DNA from: Gerris lacustris
Lineage: Eukaryota; Arthropoda; Insecta; Hemiptera; Gerridae
Length of the DNA: 64,000 bases
Assembly: GCA_951217055.1 (NCBI GenBank)
Contig: OX578280.1
Span: 49,096,233-49,160,232, forward strand
Direction: 5' to 3'
Below, piece after piece: positions 35,018 through 46,709 of the stretch. Under the pieces are notes generated by a model. That model was not told the origin of the DNA and did no database searches. It worked only from the letters and a program-made list of their open reading frames with translations. Within the stretch, counting starts at the first letter, position 1. Every line of letters begins with the position of its first letter. Both the position numbers and the translations under genes were made by a program.

Positions 35018-38000
35018 TTAAACATCATCCATTCCTGGTATATAAAAATTTTCAGCAAATTCCGCGATTTCTGCTTTCAGCATTTTTATTTTTAAAGATA
35101 TTTCTTTGTCATTTCTCGCCATAGTCTTGAAGTCATCCAGTGATTTATTTTCCGTTTTTGAATGAGTCTCCATTGCTATTTTTATTCCTGTTAAATAAAA
35201 TAAATTTATTATAAGTAATAGTAGTTTAGTAACGAGGTTTTATATTTTGGACGTTAAACAATTGTTCCTCTAATTTCCCTACAGTCTTTTAACATTTTAG
35301 TCCAATTCTGATGAAATTTTGTAATGTGCCTCTTTATGGGAAATCTTTTCTGAATTGATTATTATTTATTGCTTGAAATTAAATTTTTTAGACAACAAAT
35401 TCATAAATCCGTTAGCTATTTTAAAATATTTAAATTTGTATAGACATATAACCTATAATTATCCTATCTTCTTGCATATTTTATATGATTTTGACAGTTC
35501 ATTTTTGAGTGAACGGTAGGTACAATGGATTTAATCATACAAAGTTTTTGTGTTGTGCTCTATTATATTACCTTCATCAAAATATTGTACAACTTTATCA
35601 AAATCAGCATCATTGAAGCCTCTTGTTGTAAGTGCAGTTGAGCCTATCCTTAAACCATGAGAAAATTTTCCTGGCTCATCTCCTGGAACTAAAATAATAA
35701 AAATAATGCAAATTCTATTACATAACTTAAAATATTTAGAGAATGTTATGTTTTTAGTTATTTCAGAAATATATCTTAAAGTCGTAATTCTATGTTATAT
35801 TCTTTTAGAAATTAACGCCTTGTTGATTAATGTCATGTAATTAAGTCCATTCTTCATACAAAATACCTAATATAGGGAAACCTACAAAAACCTTCTATTA
35901 AAAAAATATAGAATAAAAAATACCTGGAAAACTAGTGGTAGAAATATTGATTTGTTCAAGTATGAACTCTGCTTGTGCTGCAACAAGCCCCTTTGATGCA
36001 ACGTTAACCAGGAGCATGTGTATATCTGTTCCTCCTGTAATTATTTCGTAGCCAAGGGACTTCAAACCACTGCTCAACCTTTTTGCGTTTTCTAGTACCT
36101 AAAATTTATACTTCCAGTAATATTAATTTATTCCATAGGTACATCCACATTAATTCCTTAATCAAAACTTTTATCCTATAAATTAGGTTATTATTACCCT
36201 TAAATCATAATTATATTTAATATATTTATCTCTTAATGAAACTAACTTTAATCTGACTGCACTAGTAGGGCAACAATAAAACCTGATGTTATTACCCAAA
36301 TATGGATACAAAACATTATGAATTTATACAGTTTAATATTTAGGTATTTAGATACTCGGTAGTAGGTACTTCTTTAGATTGTTACTCCTCTATAATTTTT
36401 TTAGAATATAGGCGACGTTGAATAAATAACTATTAAGACACGGGGATGTTTAGTTCAATGTACTTTCGGACAAAGGAACATCAATCATCTGTTTTTATAA
36501 GGGGAGTAATAGTATAAAGAAGAACATTGCGTACACCTTCTTTAGATTGTTACTCCCCTCTGTTTTTTTATAAGGGGAGTAACAATCTAAAGAAGTGCCC
36601 GGTAATGCACAGATCTTTTAAATTACACATTGTTATGGAAATTATTTTTATTTGTTTCTTCGTTTGAATAACGTTTAAAATAATTGTCTTAATTGGAGTG
36701 TCTTAGATGAAGTGAGAATTTTAATTTAATTCATGTGTCAGGTGTCTCTAAGTATTGTGTATTGCATTACTCCAATACCAATCCCAGGTGGATACCTTGG
36801 ATTTAACAATCCAAGGTTTATTTAGTTCAGTACTTTTGTTTCTGTAGTGAAGTTGAGGGTTTTTGTTTGATTGTATTATAGAACCAAATTTTTGTCATAC
36901 TCTATTTTCAATATATTGAGAGCTATCATAATAAATAGGTTTCAAAACAGTAATGAGGGAGAGTTTAATACAATCCGGTTATATTACACTCATATAGCAT
37001 ATATTATGGCTAAAGTTAACGCCTTTGCGAAAATAAAGTAACTAAGTATAAGTGACTAGATTTGTATCTCTTGAAAGATAAATCTTCTAAACTAATCTCG
37101 TAGTTTATACCAAATGTTTTACGGTTAACAATTAACAACTTGTGAGAAGTAATTACTTTGGTTTGGTATCTCTTGAATGCTGGAGTAGAAGCTTCTTTCA
37201 TAACGGTAGCAATGGCAGCTATAACATTCATCATACAAGCACCAATTATTCCAGGGGCAACACCGTCATTTATTCTTGTTTCTAAATCATGTACTTCAAA
37301 TTGACCGCTATCGTTCATCATCCTGACTTCTGTAACAGAATTCAAAAGTATGAAACCGTAAGAAACAACAAACAGAACTCCATAAGAATAACTAAAGTAG
37401 GAAATAATGTTGTTAGTAGGGCATACTGTACTTTTCTTGAAGAAAATAACTGCACCCTTTGTTCCTCTAAGTGACTTATAAGTACAGCTGGTTACAACGT
37501 CGCAGTACTTGAAAGGAGATTCTATAAGATCAGCAGCAACTAGCCCAGATATGTGAGCCATATCAGCGACTAAGAATGCACCGACCTCATCTGCTATCTC
37601 TCTGAATTTGGTATAATTGAGACAGCGGGAATAACAACATACACCTGTTTTATGAAACATTGAAAAGATAATAATAATTATTATTATTGTATAAAATTAT
37701 TTTTTAAATTTTCTTTTGGATAGGCTCAAGATAAGGAATGCAAATAATCCTTGGCTTTACTATTTCATTATTAAATTTTAACTTAAAATACAATTTAAAG
37801 CTAATGACTCTTACCTGCTATGATTACTTTAGGGGAGAATAGTCGTGCCATCTCCGCTAGTTTGTCGTAATCTATTAGTCCTGACTTGGGATCTAATTTG
37901 TACGATAAAGTTTCAAAGAGTAAAGAAGTAGCTGTCATCCTCTTTTTACCTTTCATGTATCCGTGAGTGTAATGGCCGCCCTCAAGATATTCCAAACCTA

Positions 38001-40355
38001 CCACCAAATACATATTAGTTTGCAACTCATGTGGATAATTATTTAATATTATTATTAGGATCTAAATAAAATATGTATTTAATATGATTGGAATTTTAGT
38101 GGAAACGTAATTTCTTTTTAAAGAATTTTTTATACGGGGTTGAATAGAAATTTACCCATAATTCGATCATGAGGGTTGCATAAACCCATGTAAACCGCTA
38201 TGTTAGCAACTGAACCTGAATATGCCCTTACATTAGCACCCCATTCTTCAGGATTGAGACCATAAGTTTCCAAGCACCTCTTTTCACATAAAGCTTCAAT
38301 ATCGCCTTCCGAATTCCTATGAAATATCGTCAAGACAAAGTAAATTAAAAACAACTCTTCCTATGATATTATATTATCAAAAAATAGGTATTAATACATT
38401 TCTTTGCTATAAAATGTACATATCATGGCACTTCTTTAGATTGTTACTCCCCTTATAAATAAAACAGAGGAGAGTAACAATCTAAAGAAGGTGCACGGAA
38501 TGAATGTTCTTCTTTAGACTGTTACTCCCCTTATAAAAACAAAAGTGTGATATTCCTTTGTCCCAAAGTATATTTGACTAAACATCCCTTTGTCTTAATT
38601 GTTATTTAGTCAGTCATTTATATTCTTAAAAATCATAGGGGAGTAACAATCTAAAGAAGTACCCATATCATCATAGTTTTTACAAAATATATAAGAATTA
38701 ATCTTATAATAATAAATGGCTTTTGTTCCAGAGTATAGTGATCTTCAAACTTGATAAGTGAGAGAAAAGTAATAACCAAAAGCTTCATAATTTCGTACCG
38801 CACTCATCCATAATTAATAAATAAGTGAATACATTTTTATTTTTGCTTCCGAGCTTACCGAACGTAACGAATGCTATGTGATCGTTCTAAAGAACAAAAG
38901 AAATTTAGGTCTCCGATTTCAAAAAGTCCAAGACAGAAATACGTTTCAGACATCAGGGAACATTTTTGGTTCCGTGTCTGTTGATCTGGCGGTCTGTCGC
39001 TCAATTTTTGCGAACCAACATATCTTAAAAACTACTCGTCTGATTTTATTGAAAAATGGATGGTAGGTTATAATTAGCCCATTGTTGGTCCCATATAAGT
39101 TTCAACATTCAGCGCCCATTCGTTTCTCTTCCACATGCGCACAAATATACATTTATTTACACTTATATCTTCAAAAGTACTTAACTGATTTTTATAAAAT
39201 GTTGATGGTTCGTCGAAAGTAGCCTGGAGATAGCCCCAGAATAATTTCAACAGTCTACACTCTTTAAATTTGAGACGTCAAATTAAGACTTTAATTCGTG
39301 TGAAAAATAAAAGCAATTTTGACAGATTTAAATAACGGGTGCTGGGAAATTTAATAAATTTGACAATAATATGTTGCAATAGCATAAAATAATATATATA
39401 CAACATAGGACACGAGGAAGCTATGTGCCACTCTAATTGGCAGACTATTTTAATGAAGTCACAATTCTTGAGCAACTCGGATGATTTTATCAAATTATAA
39501 TTCATCATCATCGTTGGTAAATTGAATAAATTTACTGATGATGACCATGATAATACTATATGATTGACGCATATCCGTTTCAGACATCGGGAAACATTTT
39601 TATTTTCGTGTCTGTCTGTCGGTCTGTCGCTTACTTTTTGAGAACCAACTTATCTTAAAAACTACTCAACCGATTTTAATGCAATTTGTATGGTGGGTCA
39701 TATAATTAGCTCATTGTGGGTCCCATATAAGTTTGAACCTTCTGCGCTTATTTGTTTAACTTCCACATGCACACAAACATTTATTTATTTACACCTATAG
39801 CTTCAAAAGTACTTATCTGATTTGTATGAAACAAATATAGTTTATCAAAAGTAACCTGCGGATAACCCCAAAATAATTTGAACCGTCTGCACTCTTTAAC
39901 TTTTGCTAAATTAATACTTTAATTCATGAAAAAATTAAAACAATTTTGACAGATTAAAAAACGGGGGAAACAATTGAACAAATTAGGCAATAATGGTTTT
40001 TTTTCAATTAAGTACGTGGTAGGATGTGAGGAAGCTATGTGCTACACCAATTGGTAGTCTATTTTTTTAATATGCCTGGCCTCATTAGTATTTGTATAGG
40101 AACTGAAAAAAAGAAACATATTATAAAGATAACATGGTAATACTAGGTACTGACTTGTGGATTATTTTGTTATATTTATTATGGAAACATGACGCGTAGC
40201 ATTGTAAAGCTGAAAGTGAAGGATAGTTATCTGAAGCGATAAGCTCAATGGTTTGCAACTGTGCTTTTTTTTCATTTTGGATTAAGTGAAACAATTCAGG
40301 ATCAGTCCTGGGTAAGCCGTCACTTAACATGTTCCTTATAGACCCCATCTTAGAT
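35018..40355 (-). CDS. Shmt-like: Serine hydroxymethyltransferase-like PLP enzyme, copy 2 (active site altered)
   Basis: Paralogue of the gene at 18.8-24.4 kb, in the same orientation. Coding exons 5' to 3' on the minus strand: 40348-40155, 38316-38156, 37997-37815, 37644-37432, 37329-37157, 36098-35924, 35688-35572 and 35187-35018. Every exon has the same length and phase as in copy 1, giving 461 codons plus TAA. Kept: [13 protein letters not shown], the PLP-lysine position in SCTYKSLRG, and GLRIG. Changed as in copy 1: no EGYPGxRYYGG ([18 protein letters not shown] instead), Tyr before the PLP Lys, and TKGA in place of the GPRGG-type Arg. Copy 2 also has SDN-to-TDI (GGTDIHMLL), GSTALTTRG where SHMTs have GTPA, and ASDNY where they have ASEN. 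The exon 1 donor is the weak GTCAGT. The leader acceptor TTTCCAG lies seven bases before the ATG. Intron 1 is packed with repeats. The gene remains open, so probably functional, but not obviously as SHMT. Confidence 0.93.
36369..36595. mobile_element. Composite MITE (two hairpins) in intron 5 of SHMT-like copy 2
   Basis: Two inverted-repeat units with the same ends (CTTCTTTAGATTGTTACTCC and its complement). A 154-bp unit spans 36369-36522 and a 59-bp nearly pure hairpin 36537-36595, separated by 14 bases. It is an inverted copy of the composite at 38431-38659. Confidence 0.78.
38431..38659. mobile_element. Composite MITE (two hairpins) in intron 1 of SHMT-like copy 2
   Basis: A 60-bp hairpin (38431-38490) followed after 18 bases by a 151-bp unit (38509-38659) with the same CTTCTTTAGA...TCTAAAGAAG ends. 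Unit order is reversed relative to the copy at 36369-36595, so the two composites are inverted with respect to each other. Confidence 0.78.
38843..39451 (+). repeat. R1 repeat, copy E, in intron 1 of SHMT-like copy 2
   Basis: Head GCTTCCGAGCTTACCGAACG, then CAGGGAACATTTTTGGTTCC, the usual core, and tail GAGGAAGCTATGTGCCACTC followed by TAATTGGCAGA. Confidence 0.8.
39572..40062 (+). repeat. R1 repeat, copy F (5'-truncated), in intron 1 of SHMT-like copy 2
   Basis: Starts inside the family at CCGTTTCAGACATCGGGAAAC. Core and tail (GAGGAAGCTATGTGCTACAC) are complete. It lies about 120 bp from copy E, in the same direction. Confidence 0.75.
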
Positions 40356-40478
40356 CTGGAAATAATAAATAAATAAATCATTTTTAAATATGCTAGACTA
40401 TCACCTGCTTTTAGTATCAGCACTATTCACGAGCATTGGATGCAAATCCTATTGAGGGAAGGCAACATTGGCACTTAC

Positions 40479-40565
40479 TTGACTTCCAATAATTTTTCAG
40501 GTAGAAAATGCGGCTGCCGCGAATACTCACTCTCCTCCGCTACCAATCTCCGGCAAGCCTTATCT
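40479..40565 (-). promoter_or_regulatory. Candidate first (leader) exon and start region of SHMT-like copy 2
   Basis: On the minus strand the sequence ...ATTGGAAGTCAA is followed by a consensus donor GTAAGT (40478-40473), which could splice to the leader acceptor at 40357-40356. The 80 bases upstream are unusually GC-rich for this window. The upper end is not defined; an inference from splice signals only. Confidence 0.4.
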
Positions 40566-41214
40566 ATCCCAGTAAACAGTAAACTTTCTCTGATAGCATT
40601 ATGAACAGTTTAAATTATAGTTTCTATTTACGATTGGAGGAAAGTAAATCAAGCTAAATTGTTATATCTAAATTACTACACTCATTAAATATCTTATTTT
40701 AATGTACAGCAAATAAGAAGTTCAAACAAACCTCTTTTAGAACTTGATCGATATGATCCAGCTGAGTTATAAAATGATTATTAAAATGGAATAACTAACT
40801 GAGGAAGTCAGAGCCGTATAAATTATTCAATTATTACAACTTATTAATATATGAATTATTTTATTAAGAAAGTATTACAATAATAAGTAGATATACGCAA
40901 TCAAAATTGTTATGAAAACTGTGCTAATATACTAGTGCGGAAAAATTAATAAAAAAACTTTTTATCAATAAAAAGTCCCCTCTTTTTTTCTTATCACTAA
41001 GTTCTGTGAATCACTTCATCTTTTGTTCTAAAGTCTTGCCTCTTATTAATGTAGATAAGTCTTTTGTTTCTTTATGTTCACGTGTGATCATAAAGTGTTT
41101 GCTTTATAGATTATTGACATCCTGTATTGGAAATAAACTTTTTATTGTCATTGATTATAATTTAATCATTTCCACGAGTGTTACGTAAAAAGTATGTTAC
41201 GTAACACGTATTAT

Positions 41215-41689
41215 TGGTTAATGATTTATATATGAAAATTATTAATAAACTAGGATTAGATACCCTATTATTATAATTGTAAATTTTTCTTAATATTAAT
41301 AGTTATGTTCTTTAAATTAAAAGAATTTGGCGGTTATTTAATCTTTCTAGAGGAACCTGTCCTGTAATTGATAATCCACGATTAATTTTACTTTAATTAT
41401 ACTTATATATCGCTGTCATTGAATGTTTTATAAGATTATTTTCTTATATTTTTATGAATATAATGTTAGGTCAAGATGTAGTTATATTAAAGAAGAGATG
41501 GGTTACATTTAATTTATTAATGAATTGAAGTTTGTAATATTTTTCATGAAATTGGATTTAGATGTAATTTTTATAAAATAATAATTTTGATTTTAGTTCT
41601 AAATAATGCACACATCGCCCGTCACTCCCATTATGAGTTGGGATAAGTCGTAACAAAGTAGGCCAACCGGAAGGTGGGCCTGGTCAGTT
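41215..41689 (+). pseudogene. rrnS: Nuclear mitochondrial insert: 3' half of 12S rRNA
   Basis: Contains the hallmark insect small-subunit rRNA segments in order: AAACTAGGATTAGATACCC, AGAATTTGGCGGT, AGGAACCTGTCCTGTAATTG, ACACATCGCCCGTCACTC and ATAAGTCGTAACAAAGTA. The 5' half of the gene is not visible upstream. The surrounding sequence is nuclear (SHMT and K2P genes on either side), so it is a NUMT unless the assembly is chimeric. The last ~30 bases after ACAAAGTA differ from the ending I know for most insects. Confidence 0.88.
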
Positions 41690-41758
41690 CAAATTGTTTC
41701 ATTTAGTGAACTTATTATTTACATTAATAATTTTGTTGTGCAATTCAACACAGTTTGA
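41690..41758 (+). tRNA. trnV: Mitochondrial-type tRNA-Val (UAC) within the NUMT
   Basis: Folds as a cloverleaf. Acceptor arms CAAATTG / CAGTTTG (one G-U pair); D arm TTCA / TGAA; six-pair anticodon stem TTATTA / TAATAA around the loop TTTACAT with anticodon TAC; T arm TGTTG / CAACA with a 7-nt loop; discriminator A. Its position directly after the 12S end, same strand, matches the insect mitochondrial order. Probably not transcribed in the nucleus, but little decayed. Confidence 0.85.
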
Positions 41759-41789
41759 AAGGATTATTTTATTATATTTATTTTATTTT

Positions 41790-44700
41790 TAACCTTGCTT
41801 CGCTATAAAACTGGGTTTAAGCAATATATGGGTTTATATAAATATACACATACATAATTTGTACACATAAAACGTTTAAATAGTTTTGTAAAGTCACAAG
41901 CACTCATACAGCTGTGTATATGCAAGAGATACCAATATTACCTTTCTTACAACATAATTAATTAATTAATTCTATCTTACATCATACTTGTAATTATTAA
42001 TAATTTCGCTTTAAATGATGGAGCAAATTTCATTCGTAAGAAAAGAAATTCTCGAGTTATGAAATAAATAAAGAATAATCTTACTCTATTTGTTAATTAA
42101 AATCACAAGAACCTGATGATAAAACTTACCTTTATCCGACAAATTAATGAAAATTAAAGATACAATATTTTTTGGTGTATTTCTCTATCACTCTAAACTT
42201 GTTTTGAAAGAAGCAGTCGTATATATAGCCATTCCCCATTCATAAAGGTTGACCGTAGAATGGAGAATGAGGTGGGGATGAGATAATAATTGAACATCTG
42301 CCTCCGATACTAACGGATAAACATTTATTTTAACAATTAGAATGTGTAAAAATATATCCATTTACGCACTTTATTGGTACCCCCCCCCCCCCCCCCCCCC
42401 CCTCCCCCCCAAGACAAAGGGATATTGTCACCAGTAGATTGAGAAGAGTACAAAGTATTCCTTTGTTCCAAAGTTCTTTGGACTAATATCGCTTTCAATA
42501 ACAAAAAATTGGTCCGAGACAACTCAGAAAAACTTTCTCATATACAAGTTCATAATTACTTAGCCCAGTGTTTTCCATTCTTTTAGTTTGTGTTTAGTTG
42601 TTTTTCATTTTTTTTTTTTTTTTGTTTCCATATTTTTTTATTTTTTTAGTGTTTTCGTAAGTACACAATGTTCGTAATTATTATTGAACATTTCATCAAA
42701 ATTTATCATAAAAATAACTTTTCTCGGCGGGAAATCGAACCCGGCCTTTCTCCGTCTGCGTTTAAAGCTATTTTCTCATGAACAAGATATTTCCCGGGAA
42801 AACTGCTTATATTAGTTTTGCTACTGCGTTAGTTTTGCATTTAAATAACATTTTAGAAATTTTTAATCAAAATTGTAGAAATCGTTTTCCAGAATTTTTT
42901 ATTCAGTGTTTTTTGGGAGGAGCGCCCCCCAATATGGAGCTAAAATTCATTTTACAATTTCACCTCTTTCAAATTTCGTCAAAATTGGCCCAATATTTTT
43001 GGCTCCACGCGTCTGCACAGACAACGGACGACAGAGACATTTTTTAAAAACCACTTTTTTGGACTCAAGCTACCTCAAAACGTGTAAATCCATCGAAATC
43101 AAATTTCTACGGGATCACAATTCTTTCTCTTTATATGAGAAAGTAAAAATAATACTAAAATCACCTCGATTCTGCAGTCCAATAAAAACAGGTCTGAACC
43201 TGGGATAACAAAAACAAGGTAAAATTATCATGTGAGAACTAAATACGCTAATTTCTTTTACAAATATGAGATCCCCAAGGTAGAAGGTCAGTTTAAGAAA
43301 GCATTTATTGTATCATCTGGATAAAATACAGATTATCAAATAAAAATATAAAATACGTGTTAATATACAATTGAAAATGATAAACTCTATTTTTCGTAAA
43401 CCCTTTTGATTTTTTATTTTTTTTTATCTATTAAAAATAAATATCAAATGGAGTCGAAATTTTTATTATTGAATATTTTTCTTCAACTTAAAATTAAGTG
43501 TTAGAGTAAGACTATTCTCTTTATTATGATACTTACCTAAATAATACTTACATGACATCTTCCAGATGATAATCCATGTAAACTAATATGGGGGGAAATT
43601 ACGTAAAAAAAAAACAAACAAAGAAAACAAAAAACAAAACAAATAACATTTAGAATATAAACTGAGTGATCTAGCGTGTTAGTCCTACGGTATGTTGGAA
43701 AATCAGCTAATGATGGTTCGTCATCGACTAATCAGTTTGCTAAATAATTTTTCGCAATCTTTTCTCTCAATCATTTTTGCCTTACTAATTCCCTTGATTG
43801 TACTCTTTAGTTTTTCCCACTGTAATTAAATTGTTCGTTTGTCCTTGGCATATTTGGATTATCAATATTAATATTAGCAATTATTATTTGCAACATTAAA
43901 AAAATAACTCAAAATCAATAGAAAACTTAGTTTTATGGATTTTCTTAATAAACGAAACCAGGTAAATTTTTACGAAGACCTCTCATTTACAAAAGGATAA
44001 GTTTACGTAGAAGGTAAACTTTAACTGTCAACCTTAAATCATTATTAATTTAAGTAACTTACTATTAGTTAAGTCAACTAAATTATGAAGTAGTTTTTTT
44101 TTCCTTTATTGTCCCTTTTATATTAACTAAAGGTGTAGATGTGGTTACCTCAAGCTTCCATGTGATAATTTTTGTTTTTTATTGTTTTAATTGTTAATTG
44201 TTACGTTGTTCAAATATTTTATGTTTCTTTAAACCAGTTAGTTTAGAGTTTGAGTTTAGTAGGAGAGTGACGTCTAAAGACAAGTCTAATTATATAGATG
44301 AATTTGACTAATTTTTAAATATGTAACCAAACCTTCGTTTACCGGCACGACTATGCCCCAGAGTGGGGCGAAATATAGCCATTCGTAAATTTTTAATCGC
44401 ATCGTTTTATTACCCTTCACGACCCACAATGTACACCTTTAGTAAATTATTAAGTCAACACCTGTTAAGTGAATTTTCGTGCTTCGCTTCAGAGTGTGTT
44501 ATTTTAATGTATTTTTTTTTTAATTATATAGGTTTATAAACTACCGTCAAAAAGCATTAAAATAATGTTACTAAGAAGGGATATCTTGAAGCCACAGAGT
44601 CATCCCCTCCACTTATTTATATACCCCCTCCACGAATCAATAATATCAGATTTGAATAAATCCCTATTGGCAGACATAAATAATATTATTTTATGAATTA

Positions 44701-46709
44701 TCATACAATATAAATTTCTATTTAGAGTTTCAATGAAGTAGTAATAATCATGTTAGTAAGAGGACATGGTTCAAATTAGGGCGAAAAACAAAATGGCCGT
44801 TTGGAAAACCTTTCCCTTTAAGATGCTTCTGTCATATAAGTTAGCTAAATTCCAAATTTCAAAATTTTAGTTCAATTGGTCCAGGAGATCGCTTTGACAA
44901 ATTTTCCATATAGATGAACGCCAGCTTGAATCAAAATGGACGATTGAAACACTTTTTTACAAAAGTTGTTTTGTGTCATACAAATAATGAAATTAGTTCC
45001 GAAGATATTGTTATGTCGAATTTTACATATAAATCCCATCTTGATTTGATCATCATCTTGAATAAGATAGGGGATAGTAAAAATATTCTTAGCGAGCACC
45101 TAGAAGCTACGAGGGACCTATCTACAAAATTTCATCATCATAGGTTCCAAAGATGATGTGATGAGTAAGTGGGTGAATCAGTGGTATTTGGATTTGACAT
45201 GTATAGACTTCTTCGTCGTGTTTTCCCTTTGTTAAGATTTTTCTGGTTTTCAATTTATAATTACCCAACGTTATAATAAGGTCATAATTATTTTATAAGG
45301 CATAATAACAATCTGTTTTCTGGATTTTGATTTACACTAATGGTCAACAAACAGACTTTGTTTAGTTTTTTGTAATAAATGTAAAACGTTAGTCTTCGCA
45401 TCCTTTAAACCCAAGATTAAGATCCCTTTGACGCACTCGTAATATCTTTATAATAATTGTGTAATAATTTTGGACAACTTACCTTAAAATAATTTAATAA
45501 AACAAATATATGTACGTGTATTTACAACTTTTAACGTTTTACAAATTCATCAAATTCAATTATGGATTCAAGCCATTATACAACACAATAACTTTTTCTT
45601 TTTAAACAACATTTTATGATATTATACAGAACATTCTATTGCACATTAATATTATTAAACAAGAGGGGGGAAAACGCCAGAAGTTAAATTGCTAAACTAC
45701 GCCGGAGGAAATTAATGTTTATATACCTTAACAAGTTTAAATAAGTAAAAACATAAATTTGGACTATTCTAGCTGAATTAACTTACTAGTTTTATTACCT
45801 CGAAATTTTCAGCCCCTTGATCCTGATGTAGTAGAAATAATTTTGTGACATTAGACATTGCAAGGATCTGACGGTAAGCTTCTTTGGTTCTATTTTTCCC
45901 CCTTTCTATACAAAAATATTAAACATTTAAATATTAGGCAAGGTTCCCTACTAATTTAACTCTCTTAACCCTCGGCCCAAAACATGCATTTTACTCCGAG
46001 TTCCGGAACATCGGTGTCTTATAACGTCACCCTCATTTTTGCTAAATTTACAGGTTTTCATTGGATCATGCTTTTAGAATAAGACACATGCTTATTAGAC
46101 AACATTATAAATATTGACTTTTATAACTATCCAATAATTTAAATTATTATATTTATCTCTAACTGAATCTTTACAAATAAAAAGAAAAGTTGGAATAGCG
46201 ATAAAAATTACCGGCTTTCCAGCACTGGAAAAGCACTGGTTAGGTTTCTTTCGTGAGAGTGAAATACTGGTAGATTTTACCAACAAAAGTCGCCGATACC
46301 GATATTCCCGGGAACAAACAGGTGGTGGAGCGCAACCCTTCCTCCTTAATGGTAAAATGTCTGAAAGTTTCTGAAAGTTTACTCGGGCCATAGCCATAAA
46401 CGATTAAACGGTCACATAAAGCGCTGCAGGCAGATATTAAGTAATCTTTAGATGCGAAAAATACCGGTATTAGGTATTCCGGGCAGAGAGTTAATTATAT
46501 TGTTTAAATTAAAAAAAAATTAAGGTTAATCTTCCAATTGCGAATTATATCTTGTTATAAATAGTATTATACTTCTTAACAGAAGTAAAATACAAGCAAT
46601 GAAGGATATATTCAAATACATTATTCAGTAAGTAAGTGTGTTCAGTAAGTGTGTGTTTCAGTTAAAGTATGTGTAAATCACTGTTAGGTGCAACAAAATA
46701 AAATTTCAG
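41790..46709. other. Gene-free intergenic region
   Basis: AT-rich sequence without a convincing gene. It contains a poly(C) tract at about 42379-42411, a terminal-inverted-repeat element at 42.53-43.15 kb and scattered short motifs shared with other parts of the window (e.g. GGGGCGAAATATAGCC near 44365, also near 12875). It separates the NUMT from the 3' end of the K2P gene. Confidence 0.7.
42530..43146. mobile_element. Putative TIR element containing a tRNA B-box-like motif
   Basis: The left end (ACTTTCTCATATA near 42533) and right end (TATATGAGAAAGT near 43132) are inverted repeats about 615 bp apart. On the minus strand near 42745-42720 the sequence CCGGGTTCGATTTCCC matches a tRNA B box, and a poly(A) run follows at about 42625-42608, so a SINE may be embedded. 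Confidence 0.45.

Noticed and set aside
46095..46397. 100-codon minus-strand frame downstream of the K2P stop
   Set aside because: No motif, atypical composition and no splice context. Probably chance.
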